Shown here: positions 25,851 to 44,464 of the stretch, piece by piece
Layout of the letters: the number at the start of each line of letters is the position of its first letter
Numbering within the stretch: the first letter of the stretch is position 1
DNA from: JARYLZ01 sp964388275
Lineage (GTDB): Bacteria > Bacteroidota > Ignavibacteria > SZUA-365
DNA length: 64,000 nucleotides
Direction of reading: 5' to 3'
NCBI GenBank assembly: GCA_964388275.1
Contig: CAYLZD010000008.1
Location: 62,001-126,000 of the forward strand
Notes under the pieces: generated by a model
Database searches by the model: none
What the model was told of the DNA's origin: nothing
Seen by the model: only the letters and a program-made list of their open reading frames with translations
Translations under genes and position numbers: made by a program

Positions 25851-26686
25851 TACTTCTTCCGCGACTTGATGATATACTTGTTCGACTGATTTTTACGCTT
25901 GCGCGTGATCAAACCCTTGGCATACTGGCCCCAGGGCGATACCGGATGCTGACGGCCGCCACCCGACTTGGACTTGCCTTCGCCGCCACCGTTGGGGTGG
26001 TCGACCGGATTCATCGCCATGCCACGGGTCTGAGGACGAACACCCAGCCACCGCATGCGTCCGGCTTTTCCATAGCTGATATTCTCGTGGTCCGAATTGC
26101 TGACCACTCCTATTGTGGCCGTGCAATCTAAACGCACCATGCGGACTTCGCCGCTCGGGAGGCGCACCTGTGCAAAATCTCCTTCCTTCGCCACAATCTG
26201 AGCCGAATTGCCGGCGCTGCGCGCGATCTGGCCGCCTTTTCCGGGTTTCAACTCGATGTTGTGTATGAAGGCTCCGAGGGGAATGCCACGGAGCGGAAGC
26301 GTGTTTCCTTCCTTGATTTCCGCTGAAGGACCCGACTCCACCATTTCTCCGACCTTCAGACCGGACGGCGCCAGTATATAACGCTTTTCCCCGTCGGCAT
26401 AAACGAGCAGCGCGATACGGGCCGAACGATTGGGATCGTACTCAATGGCCGCGACTCTGCCGGGAACGCCGGTCTTGTCGCGCTTGAAGTCGATTATGCG
26501 ATAACGGCGCTTGTGCCCGCCGCCGCGATGCCGGGAAGTGATTCGACCCTTGTTGTTCCGCCCGGCGGATTTTTTCAGCGGCGCGAGCAAGGACTTCTCA
26601 GGCGACGCCTTTGTGATCTCTTCGAATGAAGCGATCGAGTAGTACCGCGTCGCGGGAGTCATCGGTCGTAATTTTCGTATAGCCAC
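25850..26686 (-). CDS. rplB: 50S ribosomal protein L2
   Basis: 278 residues. Needed for peptidyl transfer and subunit joining. RHRGGGHKRRYRIIDFKRDK, the KGGQIARSAGNSAQIVAKEG block and the conserved end HPNGGGEGKSKSGGGRQHPV with the functional His region are all intact. S10-operon order. Confidence 0.99.
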   Translation of the reverse strand: MAIRKLRPMTPATRYYSIASFEEITKASPEKSLLAPLKKSAGRNNKGRITSRHRGGGHKRRYRIIDFKRDKTGVPGRVAAIEYDPNRSARIALLVYADGEKRYILAPSGLKVGEMVESGPSAEIKEGNTLPLRGIPLGAFIHNIELKPGKGGQIARSAGNSAQIVAKEGDFAQVRLPSGEVRMVRLDCTATIGVVSNSDHENISYGKAGRMRWLGVRPQTRGMAMNPVDHPNGGGEGKSKSGGGRQHPVSPWGQYAKGLITRKRKNQSNKYIIKSRKK

Positions 26687-26719
26687 GTTTCCTTCTCCGT
26701 CTGTATCCTGTTACCCGTC

Positions 26720-27007
26720 TCAGCCTTCGAGCAGTTCGATGGTTTGACCCTTGGCGAGCGTCACAATGGCCTTTTTCCAAGCGGAACGCTTGCCTTCGAA
26801 GCGGCCCTTCCTGGTGAAATGCACCTTGTTCTTGCCCCGGTAGTTAATCGTGCGCACGCTCGTCACGGTTACCGAAAAGCGCCGCTCCACGGCCTTCGCG
26901 ATCTCGATTTTATTCGAGCCGATCTCGACTTCGAAAGCGTACTGGCCTTTTTCGCCCAGCGTGGTCATTTTCTCGGTCAGGATCGGTTTCTTTATTATCC
27001 GGTTCAT
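26720..27007 (-). CDS. rplW: 50S ribosomal protein L23
   Basis: 95 residues: IIKKPILTEKMTTLGEKGQY, FEVEIGSNKIEIAKAVE and NYRGKNKVHFTRKGRFEG. Forms the exit-port docking site for trigger factor and SRP. Confidence 0.97.
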   Translation of the reverse strand: MNRIIKKPILTEKMTTLGEKGQYAFEVEIGSNKIEIAKAVERRFSVTVTSVRTINYRGKNKVHFTRKGRFEGKRSAWKKAIVTLAKGQTIELLEG

Positions 27008-27020
27008 CTCTTCACCATCC

Positions 27021-27650
27021 TCAGATTCTCGTGAAGCTCTTTTCTATCACGGGCAGAGCGCCGGCCTGTATGAGCAGCGTCTGATTGTTGAGTATGTCGT
27101 AAGTCGAAGCCCGATGCGCCTCCATAATGCGGAGATTCGGAATGTTGCGTCCTGCCCGCCAGAGATTCGCATCGTATTCGGGGACGAGCAACAGGGTTTT
27201 CCTGCCCTCGAGCGACAGCGCTTGCAGTATTTCGAAGACGTTTTTCGTCTTGGGCTCGGTCACGGTGAAATCGTCCACAACCATCACCTGTCCGTCCTGC
27301 GCTTTCATGGAGAAAGCGGATTTCCTTGCAAGCTGGCGGACTTTGACCGGCAGCTTCATGCGGTAGCTCCTCGGGCGAGGTCCGAAGATTGTGCCTCCGC
27401 CCACCCACAGCGGAGACCTTGTCGATCCGGCGCGGGCAGTGCCGCGGCCCTTCTGGCGCCACGGCTTTTTACCGCCGCCTCTGACTTCGGAACGTTCCTT
27501 GGCCTTGTGCGTTCCCTGGCGCTGGTTCGCCAGGTACATGCGCACGGTCTGGTAAACGACATGGGCATTCGGTTCGGCGCCGAAAATCTCGTCGTTCAAA
27601 GAGACTTCCTTGCCCTGCGCGCCTGAAACTGTATAACTCTGTAAGTTCAT
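27021..27650 (-). CDS. rplD: 50S ribosomal protein L4
   Basis: 209 residues from ATG 27650 (MNLQSYTVSGAQG), chosen because it gives the family N-terminus and starts 13 bases after rplC. The exit-tunnel loop is intact (QGTHKAKERSEVRGGGKKPW, RQKGRGTARAGSTRSPLW). The same frame is open further upstream, inside rplC. Confidence 0.96.
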   Translation of the reverse strand: MNLQSYTVSGAQGKEVSLNDEIFGAEPNAHVVYQTVRMYLANQRQGTHKAKERSEVRGGGKKPWRQKGRGTARAGSTRSPLWVGGGTIFGPRPRSYRMKLPVKVRQLARKSAFSMKAQDGQVMVVDDFTVTEPKTKNVFEILQALSLEGRKTLLLVPEYDANLWRAGRNIPNLRIMEAHRASTYDILNNQTLLIQAGALPVIEKSFTRI

Positions 27651-27663
27651 GATCGCACCGCGC

Positions 27664-28290
27664 TCAGGCTTGTTTGTAAATTTCGAGCAGTCCCTGGGGC
27701 GCACCGGGCACAGCTCCCTTCACGATTAATATGTTCGACTCGGGTATGACGCGGACCACGGTCAGGTTTTTCGTCGTGATCCTGGCGCCTCCTGTCCGGC
27801 CGGCCATCCTCATTCCGCGGAACACGCGCGAAGGATAAGAGCTCGAGCCGATGGATCCGGGCGCGCGCAGACGGTCGCTCTGTCCGTGAGAGGTTCCGCC
27901 GACTCCCCCGAAATTATGCCGGCGCATGACCCCCTGGAAGCCCTTCCCGCGGGAAGTTCCGGAAACCGACACCTTTTCGCCGACGGCAAACATCTCGACA
28001 GTCAGTGCGTCGCCTTTTTTGTGCCGGCCGTGCTCGAATCCCTTGAACTCGCGCACGTACCGGGAAGGGTTCATATCCAGATTTTCAAAGACGCGGAGCT
28101 GAGCTTTCGCAACGGTCTTCTCGCGACGCTCGCCGAAACCCATCTGAAGGGCTTCGTAGCCGTCCTTTTCCTTGGTGCGGACCTGCAACACCGTGCAGGG
28201 CCCCGCCTCTATGACTGTGCACGGTACGATCTTGCCCTTCTCGTCGAAGAGACTGGTCATTCCGAGCTTTTTTCCTAACATTCCGGGCAT
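27664..28290 (-). CDS. rplC: 50S ribosomal protein L3
   Basis: 208 residues: MLGKKLGMTSLFDEKGKIVP at the start, SGTSRGKGFQGVMRRHNFGG with the Gln that is methylated by PrmB in other bacteria, and the branch reaching the peptidyl-transferase centre. Follows rpsJ. Confidence 0.98.
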   Translation of the reverse strand: MPGMLGKKLGMTSLFDEKGKIVPCTVIEAGPCTVLQVRTKEKDGYEALQMGFGERREKTVAKAQLRVFENLDMNPSRYVREFKGFEHGRHKKGDALTVEMFAVGEKVSVSGTSRGKGFQGVMRRHNFGGVGGTSHGQSDRLRAPGSIGSSSYPSRVFRGMRMAGRTGGARITTKNLTVVRVIPESNILIVKGAVPGAPQGLLEIYKQA

Positions 28291-28319
28291 GGCTGTGTCG
28301 TCCAGGTATCTCTCGTGAA

Positions 28320-28628
<309 letters not shown>

Positions 28629-28705
28629 TGTGGTTCCGCCTTGTTGCGAAGTGAAGAACGGGGCCGTTGCTTACGGGCGCAGACGGCCCCTGTGACTTGC
28701 CTTGC

Positions 28706-29917
<1,212 letters not shown>

Positions 29918-29986
29918 GGTGATTTTAGCTCCTCTGACTGTCTGTTTATGCTGTGCGTGCTTTCGTGTGTTGGTTGTTTATCGCGA

Positions 29987-32077
29987 TCAGCCGCGTTTTC
30001 CGCGGTATTTCTCTATTATCTGCTCCTGAATGTTGCGCGGCACTTCCTCGTAATGCTTGAAGTGCATCGTGTACAATGCGCGGCCCTGAGAAATCGACCG
30101 CAGGGATGTCGCATAACCGAACATCTCGGAAAGCGGCACCAAAGCGTTGACCACCTGGGCATCGCTGCGGGTTCCCATGCCCTCGATGCGGCCGCGGCGC
30201 GAATTCAGATCGCCGACAACATTGCCCATGTATTCTTCCGGCGTCACGACTTCCACCGAAAACACCGGTTCGAGTATGGCCGGGGCGGCTTTGGCCGCGG
30301 CCTCCTTGAAGGCTATGGATCCCGCAATCTTGAACGCGATTTCCGAGGAATCCACATCGTGGTAAGAACCGTCGAACAGGCGCACTTTGACATCCTCCAT
30401 CGGATAGCCTGCGAGGATGCCGTTGCGCATGGCTTCCTGTATTCCGTTCGAAACCGCCGGGATATATTCCCTCGGGACCACTCCCCCGACAATGGCGTCG
30501 ACGAACTCGTAGCCCTTGCCCTTCTCGTTCGGCTCTATCTCGATCCAGACGTGCCCGTACTGCCCACGGCCGCCGGACTGCCGGATGAACTTCCCCTCGG
30601 CCTCCACCTTCGAGCGTATGGTCTCGCGATAGGCGACCTGAGGCTTGCCGACATTGGCTTCCACGCCGAATTCCCGCTTCATCCTGTCTATCAATATTTC
30701 CAGATGCAGCTCGCCCATGCCGCTGATGATCGTCTGGGCGGTCTCCTGATCGGTGTGGACGCGGAAGGTCGGATCCTCGTCGGCAAGTTTCTGTATGGCC
30801 TCGGAGAGATGTTCCTGGTCGGCTTTCGTCCGGGGTTCGATCGCTATGTCTATGACGGGCTCCGGGAAATCCATCTTTTCCAGGACTACGGGCTCGTCCA
30901 AACTGCACAACGTATCGCCGGTTTTGGTGAATTTCAGCCCGATCGCCGCGCATATGTCGCCGGTGTAGGCGGTCTCGACGTCTTCGCGGTGATTTGCGTG
31001 CATGCGCAGTATCCTTCCCAGACGCTCTTTTTTGCCTGAAATGGAATTCAGCACGTAGGAGCCGGCATTTACCATCCCCGAATACACGCGGAAAAATATC
31101 AGCTTCCCGACGAAAGTGTCGGTGGCCACCTTGAAGGCGAGCGCTGAAAACTTCTCTTCATCGAGCGGCAGGCGTTCCACGTGATCGCTGAGGTTGACGT
31201 GATGGCCTATGGTCGCGCCGATGTCGGAAGGAGAGGGCAGGAAATCGACGATCGCGTCGAGGAGTTTCTGCACACCCTTGTTTTTAAAGGATGAGCCGCA
31301 TAACACCGGCACGATTCTCATCTCTATAGTGGCTCTGCGCAGGACGTCGAGCACTTCCTCGGGCGTTATCTGTTCGCCGTCGAGATATTTAACGAGCAGC
31401 GAGTCGTCCACGTCGGCGACCGCTTCCAGCATTCGTGTGCGGTGCTCGTGGGCCAGGGCCTGCAGATCTCCCGGAATCGGGATTTCATCCCAGGTATTGC
31501 CGACGCTTTCCTCATGGTAAATGCGAGCCTGCATCGTGATCAGGTCGAGGATGCCGACGAAGGTTTCCCCCTGCCCGATCGGCAGGTTAATCGGTATGGC
31601 GTTCGCGCCTAAACGCCGGCGCATCATTGCGATGGCGTTGAAATAATCCGCGCCCACCCTGTCCATTTTATTGACGAAGGCGATCCGGGGGACCCTGTAC
31701 TTGTCCGCCTGGCGCCAGACGGTTTCCGACTGGGGCTCCACGCCGCCCACGGCGCAGAACAGGGCAACCGCGCCGTCGAGAACTCGGAGTGAACGCTCCA
31801 CCTCGACCGTGAAGTCGACGTGTCCGGGCGTGTCTATGATGTTTATTCTGTGCGCGCGCCAGAAACATGTCGTCGCCGCGCTTGTTATGGTGATTCCGCG
31901 TTCTTTTTCCTGCTCCATCCAGTCCATGGTGGCCGCGCCGTCGTGCACCTCGCCCATGCGATGAAGCACACCTGTGTAGAACAGGATGCGCTCCGTCGTC
32001 GTGGTTTTCCCGGCATCGATATGCGCCATGATACCGATGTTGCGGGTTTTTTCGAGTGTATATTCGCGCTTTGCCAT
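29987..32077 (-). CDS. fusA: Elongation factor G
   Basis: 696 residues. Translocase GTPase with G1 AHIDAGKTTTTERI, ERGITITSAATT, G3 DTPGHVDF and G4 NKMDRVGADY, followed by domains II-V (SGGRGQYGHVWIEIEPNEKG in IV, EVVTPEEYMGNVVGDLNSRR in V). ATG 32077 (MAKREYTLEKTRNIG) is the family start; the longer open frame continues only into rpsG. str-operon order rpsL-rpsG-fusA-tuf. Confidence 0.99.
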   Translation of the reverse strand: MAKREYTLEKTRNIGIMAHIDAGKTTTTERILFYTGVLHRMGEVHDGAATMDWMEQEKERGITITSAATTCFWRAHRINIIDTPGHVDFTVEVERSLRVLDGAVALFCAVGGVEPQSETVWRQADKYRVPRIAFVNKMDRVGADYFNAIAMMRRRLGANAIPINLPIGQGETFVGILDLITMQARIYHEESVGNTWDEIPIPGDLQALAHEHRTRMLEAVADVDDSLLVKYLDGEQITPEEVLDVLRRATIEMRIVPVLCGSSFKNKGVQKLLDAIVDFLPSPSDIGATIGHHVNLSDHVERLPLDEEKFSALAFKVATDTFVGKLIFFRVYSGMVNAGSYVLNSISGKKERLGRILRMHANHREDVETAYTGDICAAIGLKFTKTGDTLCSLDEPVVLEKMDFPEPVIDIAIEPRTKADQEHLSEAIQKLADEDPTFRVHTDQETAQTIISGMGELHLEILIDRMKREFGVEANVGKPQVAYRETIRSKVEAEGKFIRQSGGRGQYGHVWIEIEPNEKGKGYEFVDAIVGGVVPREYIPAVSNGIQEAMRNGILAGYPMEDVKVRLFDGSYHDVDSSEIAFKIAGSIAFKEAAAKAAPAILEPVFSVEVVTPEEYMGNVVGDLNSRRGRIEGMGTRSDAQVVNALVPLSEMFGYATSLRSISQGRALYTMHFKHYEEVPRNIQEQIIEKYRGKRG

Positions 32078-32105
32078 TATGTGAAGCAGCCGGATTCCGC
32101 TCTCC

Positions 32106-32573
32106 TTACCAGCGGAAATGAGCAAACGCCTTGTTGGCGTCCGCCATGCGGTGAACGTCGTCCTTTTTCTTGATGGCGCCGCCCTCGTTGTTGGCCGCGG
32201 CCAGCAGCTCGGCCGCCAGGCGCCGGACCATGGACTTGTCGGCGCGGGAGCGGGAGGCGTTGAGCAGCCAGCGTATCGCAAGCGCCGTGCGGCGTTCGGC
32301 GCGCACTTCCATGGGCACTTGATACGTAGCGCCGCCGACTCTCCGAGCTCTGACCTCTATCAACGGCTGCGCGTTAAATACTGCCTTCCGGAACATCTCG
32401 TAACCGTTCTGTTTTGAACGTTCCTCGATAATGTCGATGGCGCCGTACAGAATGCGCCGGGCGGTGTTCTTCTTGCCCCGTTTCTGTATGGAATTGATGA
32501 AACGAGTGACCAGTATGTCGTTGAACTTCGGATCCGGCGGAAGAGACCGGCGTTCGGCGCGTTTCTTTCTCAT
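32106..32573 (-). CDS. rpsG: 30S ribosomal protein S7
   Basis: 155 residues. Nucleates assembly of the 30S head. MRKKRAERRSLPPDPKFND, FINSIQKRGKKNTARRILYG, KSMVRRLAAELLAAANNEGG and HRMADANKAFAHFRW are all conserved. Lies between rpsL and fusA. Confidence 0.98.
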   Translation of the reverse strand: MRKKRAERRSLPPDPKFNDILVTRFINSIQKRGKKNTARRILYGAIDIIEERSKQNGYEMFRKAVFNAQPLIEVRARRVGGATYQVPMEVRAERRTALAIRWLLNASRSRADKSMVRRLAAELLAAANNEGGAIKKKDDVHRMADANKAFAHFRW

Positions 32574-32601
32574 TGCTCTGTAGACTGCTATGAAAGGATG
32601 A

Positions 32602-32976
32602 TCAGGATTTGGGCTTTTTGGCGCCGTATTTCGACCGGCCCTGCTTGCGGTTCTGCACTCCCTGCGTGTCGAGCGTCCCGCGCACGATATGATAACGCAC
32701 CCCGGGAAGATCCTTGACTCTGCCGCCCCTTATCAGGACTATGGAGTGCTCCTGCAGATTGTGTCCCTCTCCCGGTATATAGGCCGTGACTTCTATGCTG
32801 TTCGACAGGCGCACACGGGCGACCTTCCTGAGGGCCGAATTGGGTTTTTTCGGCGTTGTAGTGTACACGCGCGTGCACACACCGCGCTTTTGAGGACAGG
32901 ACTGCAACGCCGGGGCTTTGCGCTTGGTCGTTATTTCCTCGCGGCCTTTGCGGATGAGTTGGCTTATCGTCGGCAC
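32602..32976 (-). CDS. rpsL: 30S ribosomal protein S12
   Basis: 124 residues. Decoding-centre protein. The loop TPKKPNSALRKVARVRL keeps Lys at the classic position 43, and GRVKDLPGVRYH keeps Lys near 88, so no known streptomycin-resistance change is visible. First gene of the str block, with its own promoter 65 bases upstream. Confidence 0.98.
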   Translation of the reverse strand: MPTISQLIRKGREEITTKRKAPALQSCPQKRGVCTRVYTTTPKKPNSALRKVARVRLSNSIEVTAYIPGEGHNLQEHSIVLIRGGRVKDLPGVRYHIVRGTLDTQGVQNRKQGRSKYGAKKPKS

Positions 32977-33040
32977 TGTCGTGAACCTTTAGCTGGAAGT
33001 CTGAAAAAAACACACGAGTTCGTAAACTCGTCAGAGCCAA

Positions 33041-33071
33041 TAAACTTATGAATTTTCCATGAAAATGTCAA
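33041..33071 (-). promoter_or_regulatory. Promoter for the rpsL-rpsG-fusA-tuf block
   Basis: On the minus strand TTGACA (33071-33066) begins a -33 element. Counting from TTG, a 20-base spacer leads to TAAGTTTA (33048-33041), one mismatch from TAnnTTTG. Transcription would start near 33034, 58 bases before the rpsL ATG. Confidence 0.65.
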
Positions 33072-33110
33072 GAGGAGCCGGCTTATAAACGGCTCCTCCT
33101 GAAAAAAAAA
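33072..33110 (-). other. Inverted repeat and T tract in the rpoC-rpsL gap
   Basis: A nine-base perfect stem (33072-33080 with 33090-33098, nine-base loop) lies directly upstream of the rpsL -33 box. Read on the minus strand, a run of nine T (33110-33102) precedes the stem where a terminator would have it after. It is therefore not a standard terminator for rpoC; partial termination or RNA processing is possible. Confidence 0.55.
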
Positions 33111-33179
33111 GCGCATTATTATTTTCGATCACGCCGGCCGCGCTCCGGGGACGGCTTATTATATCGCAATTCGGTCATC

Positions 33180-37538
<4,359 letters not shown>

Positions 37539-37601
37539 CGTCTGTCTCCAATCGTTGTCTCTGGCATATCGGGGAAACTGTGGCTGATGGGCGCCGCGGC
37601 G

Positions 37602-41426
<3,825 letters not shown>

Positions 41427-41492
41427 TGCAATGCTCCTTCGTTGGATTGTGACGCCTTCGTTATGACGGCTGGTATCCTATCATACTCACGG

Positions 41493-41528
41493 AAAAAACA
41501 ACAATATCGGGCCGACGCCGTCGACCCG
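41493..41528 (-). terminator. Attenuator-type hairpin with U tract between rplL and rpoB
   Basis: A nine-base stem with one G-T wobble (41508-41516 with 41520-41528) closes a three-base loop. On the minus strand it is followed within a few bases by a T-rich stretch including six T in a row (41498-41493). The rpoBC genes have no other clear promoter, so partial termination here would lower RNA polymerase output relative to L7/L12, as described in enteric bacteria. Confidence 0.7.
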
Positions 41529-41613
41529 AAATTGTCGCAGTATTATTCCCGCTTCGAATTGCCCTGTTCGGGATCGAAACGTCAAGTTGAAATAATCCCG
41601 GGTGTGGTGTCTG

Positions 41614-41994
41614 TTATTTGAGGACGACGGTTGCGCCGGCTTCCTCGAGTTCCTTTTTCAGCTTCTCGGCATCGGCTTTCGGAAGAGCTTCCTTGACGAT
41701 GCTCGGAGCTCCGTCCACCAGGTCCTTCGCTTCCTTCAGGCCGAGGCTTGTGGCAGCCCGCACGACCTTGATGACATTGATCTTGTTGGCGCCCACCGCG
41801 GCGAGTTCCACGTTGAATTCGGTTTTCTCCTCGACCTCGGCGGCCGGGGCGGCGCCGCCCGCGGCGGGACCGGCCATCATCATTGGAGCGGCGGCTGTCA
41901 CGCCGAATTTGTCTTCCAGCGCTTTTTTGAGTTCTGCTGCTTCGAGAAGGCTGAGTTTCTCGATTTTTTCTACGATTTCATCAATGACGGACAT
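41614..41994 (-). CDS. rplL: 50S ribosomal protein L7/L12
   Basis: 126 residues. Stalk protein that recruits translational GTPases. N-terminal dimerisation helices (IDEIVEKIEKLSLLEAAELK), an Ala/Gly/Met-rich hinge (about 35-53) and the C-terminal domain (INVIKVVRAATSLGLKEAKD). The last gene before the rpoB attenuator. Confidence 0.98.
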   Translation of the reverse strand: MSVIDEIVEKIEKLSLLEAAELKKALEDKFGVTAAAPMMMAGPAAGGAAPAAEVEEKTEFNVELAAVGANKINVIKVVRAATSLGLKEAKDLVDGAPSIVKEALPKADAEKLKKELEEAGATVVLK

Positions 41995-42050
41995 GAATGT
42001 GTCTCCTCACGGAATCTGGATGTTATTGTCTTGTTTGCTTGCGTTTTCTG

Positions 42051-42581
42051 TCAGGCGGCTTGCGCCATTTTCTTCTCTACGGCATCGAGAGCGTACACGA
42101 TGCCGGCGGCTACGCCGTTGATGGCGCCGACGATGCCCCTTGCCGGGCCGTCGATGGTCGCCATGATGCCGGCGATAAGGTCCTCGCGCGTCGGCAGCGA
42201 GGCGATCTCCGAAAGCCGCGAGCCGTCGTAAACCGCGCCTTCTAAGGAGCAGACCTTCGCCGCGGGTTTTTGGTTGTTGTCCTTTATGAACTTCTCCAGC
42301 ACGCGCGCAGGCGCGATGGAATCGCCGTAGGCCAGCACCATGCCGGTCTCCTGCGTCAGGTACGGAAGCACTTCGGAAAAACCGCCGACCTGTTCCAGCG
42401 CGCGTTTGAGCAGCGTGTTCTTGATGACGATGTAATCCGCGCCGAGTTTGAAGAACTCGCGGCGCAGGCTGTCGGCCTGCTGCACCGTCATGCCCGAGAA
42501 GTTCAAAAGGTACAAGCCGCTGGCCCGGCGGACGCGTTCGACCGCATCAAGGATGATTTCGGCTTTTTTCTCTTTTGTCAT
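42051..42581 (-). CDS. rplJ: 50S ribosomal protein L10
   Basis: 176 residues from ATG 42581 (MTKEKKAEIILDAVERV), which has GAGGAAGAA directly before it. An in-frame ATG 11 codons earlier lacks such a site. GLYLLNFSGMTVQQADSLRR and DYIVIKNTLLKRAL are the L10 core; the C-terminal helix holds the L7/L12 dimers. Confidence 0.97.
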   Translation of the reverse strand: MTKEKKAEIILDAVERVRRASGLYLLNFSGMTVQQADSLRREFFKLGADYIVIKNTLLKRALEQVGGFSEVLPYLTQETGMVLAYGDSIAPARVLEKFIKDNNQKPAAKVCSLEGAVYDGSRLSEIASLPTREDLIAGIMATIDGPARGIVGAINGVAAGIVYALDAVEKKMAQAA

Positions 42582-42705
42582 TTCTTCCTCGGATTCGGAA
42601 TTTCGCCAGTCCACATTGGTAGGCGATGCGATAGAAGCGATAGAAGCATTGAGTGCGTAAGGGCCGGATGAAGCCCAGGTGCTGATATATTGCTGATAAG
42701 AGGAT
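42582..42705 (-). promoter_or_regulatory. rplJ leader, possible L10 autoregulation site
   Basis: 124 bases between rplA and rplJ, long for this run of genes. It contains a short inverted repeat GGGC/GCCC (42661-42664 with 42673-42676) and a tandem 9-base repeat GCGATAGAA (42628-42636 and 42637-42645) near the start codon. In many bacteria this leader binds L10-L12 to stop translation; I did not fold it. Confidence 0.4.
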
Positions 42706-43404
42706 TTAATGCAACGCGGCCGCTTCGACCTTGTCGAGTCGGATGCCGGGGCCCATGGTGCTCGATATGGTTACGCCCTTGATATAGGTGCCCTTCGCTG
42801 CGACCGGTTTGAGACGGTTCAGCGTGATGACGAAACTCTTGATGTTCTCGACCAGCTTGTCGCTCTCGAAAACGGTTTTTCCGATCATCGCGTGCACGAT
42901 GCCGCCCTTGTCGACCCGGAAACTGATTTTTCCCGCCTTGACCTCGCGCACAGCCTGGCCGATTTCGTTGGTTACGGTGCCGGATTTCGGGTTGGGCATC
43001 AATCCCCTCGTCCCGAGAATCTTGCCCAGTTTGCCGACCTCGCCCATGACATCCGGCGTCGCGATGACGACGTCCACGTCCGTCCATCCCTCCTGTATGC
43101 GCTGAATGTAGTCCTCGAAGCCCACATGCTCCGCGCCGGCGTCGACGGCTTCCTGCGCTTTCTGGGAACGCGTAAGCACGAGCACGCGCACGTCCTTTCC
43201 GATGCCGTGCGGGAGAGCGGCCGTGCCGCGCACCATCTGATCCGATTTCTTGGGATCGACGCCCAGGCGCACTGCGATGTCGACGGATTCGTTGAATTTG
43301 GCCCGCGCCGTTTTTTTAAGGAGCTCGACGCCCTCGGTGAAGGAGTATTCGCGGCTCCGATCTACCAGCGTGTTCAGTTCTTTCATTCGTTTTGTCGTTT
43401 TCAT
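42706..43404 (-). CDS. rplA: 50S ribosomal protein L1
   Basis: 232 residues. Forms the mobile L1 stalk at the E site. MKTTKRMKELNTLVDRS start, GTAALPHGIGKDVRVLVL, ATPDVMGEVGKLGKILGTRG and LMPNPKSGTVT are typical. ATG 43404 lies 14 bases after rplK; the open frame upstream only shadows rplK. Confidence 0.97.
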   Translation of the reverse strand: MKTTKRMKELNTLVDRSREYSFTEGVELLKKTARAKFNESVDIAVRLGVDPKKSDQMVRGTAALPHGIGKDVRVLVLTRSQKAQEAVDAGAEHVGFEDYIQRIQEGWTDVDVVIATPDVMGEVGKLGKILGTRGLMPNPKSGTVTNEIGQAVREVKAGKISFRVDKGGIVHAMIGKTVFESDKLVENIKSFVITLNRLKPVAAKGTYIKGVTISSTMGPGIRLDKVEAAALH

Positions 43405-43417
43405 GTCGCTTTCCTCG

Positions 43418-43840
43418 TCACTCGACTGTAATTCCCATGGAGCGGGCGGTGCCGGAGACCATGGAGACAGCCGCATCCACGGTGTGCGCGTTCAGGTCGG
43501 GCATTTTCAGTTCGGCGATCTCCCGCACCTGATCCGCCGTGACCTTGGCCACCTTGTTCCTGTGCGGTTCGGCGGAGCCCTTCTCGATGCCGGCGGCTTT
43601 TATCAGAAGCGTCGCTGCCGGAGGCGTCTTCGTGATGAAAGTGAACGACTTGTCCGCGTAGACTGTGATCACCACGGGGATGATCAGGCCGAGCTTGTCC
43701 TGCGTACGGGCGTTGAACTGTTTGCAGAACTCCATAATGTTGACGCTCTTCTGGCCGAGCGCAGGGCCCACCGGCGGGGCCGGATTCGCCTGTCCAGCGG
43801 GAATCTGCAGTTTGATGTATCCGGTGATTTTCTTTGCCAT
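43418..43840 (-). CDS. rplK: 50S ribosomal protein L11
   Basis: 140 residues. GTPase-centre protein: AKKITGYIKLQIPAGQANPA (with the thiostrepton-site prolines), PPVGPALGQKSVNIMEFCKQ, and the C-terminal RNA-binding half with GSAEPHRNKVAKVT and SMGITVE. Confidence 0.98.
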   Translation of the reverse strand: MAKKITGYIKLQIPAGQANPAPPVGPALGQKSVNIMEFCKQFNARTQDKLGLIIPVVITVYADKSFTFITKTPPAATLLIKAAGIEKGSAEPHRNKVAKVTADQVREIAELKMPDLNAHTVDAAVSMVSGTARSMGITVE

Positions 43841-43857
43841 AAACGTCTGCCTTGGTG

Positions 43858-44442
43858 TTAGGTGTCGAATTCAACCTGGCTGAAATCCAGTTCTATGGGA
43901 GTCTTGCGTCCGAAAATGGACACCATGACTTTCAGTTTCTGTTTCTCCTGATTCACTTCCTGCACGAAACCGCTGAAGGTGTTGAACGGGCCGTCGATCA
44001 CGCGGACAGGATCGCCGACGCGGAACTGCATCTCGGGAGTTTCCTGGTCCTTTCTTTCCTCCATGCGGCCGCGTATGCGGTCGATTTCGTCCGGACGCAG
44101 AGGAACGGGCGTGTTCTTCGGACCGACGAAGGAGATGACGCTCTGAATGCCCTGTATCAGATGCTTCACCTGATTGTCCATGGCGCATTCTATCAGCACG
44201 TAACCAGGATAGAAATTGCGGGTGCGGGTCCGCTTCTTGCCGTCCCGTATTTCGTAAACCTTCTCCTCGGGAACGATAACGCAGGTCACGCGGTCCTCGA
44301 GTCCGAGGCGGCTTACTTCGCTCTCGATGCTCTGCTTCACCTTTTTCTCGTGCCCCGAGTAGGAGCGGATGGCGTACCATCGCAGATGCGAATTCCGCGG
44401 ACTTTCATTTCCGTTCGCCGATTCCATTTGACGTTCCGTCAT
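43858..44442 (-). CDS. nusG: Transcription elongation/antitermination factor NusG
   Basis: 194 residues. The NGN domain (WYAIRSYSGHEKKVKQSIES, FYPGYVLIE) binds the RNA polymerase clamp. The KOW domain (FRVGDPVRVIDGPFNTFSGF) meets S10 or Rho. An alternative ATG at 44427 (MESANGN) has GGAACG before it and may be the true start. secE-nusG order is conserved. Confidence 0.97.
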   Translation of the reverse strand: MTERQMESANGNESPRNSHLRWYAIRSYSGHEKKVKQSIESEVSRLGLEDRVTCVIVPEEKVYEIRDGKKRTRTRNFYPGYVLIECAMDNQVKHLIQGIQSVISFVGPKNTPVPLRPDEIDRIRGRMEERKDQETPEMQFRVGDPVRVIDGPFNTFSGFVQEVNQEKQKLKVMVSIFGRKTPIELDFSQVEFDT

Positions 44443-44464
44443 TGTGTGTGGGGCTGTGGCGGAA

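Noticed and set aside
28660..28690. Inverted repeat GGGGCCGT/ACGGCCCC between tuf and rpsJ as a terminator
   Set aside because: The eight-base stem has a 15-base loop and no U tract on the minus strand; kept only as a possible processing or attenuation element.
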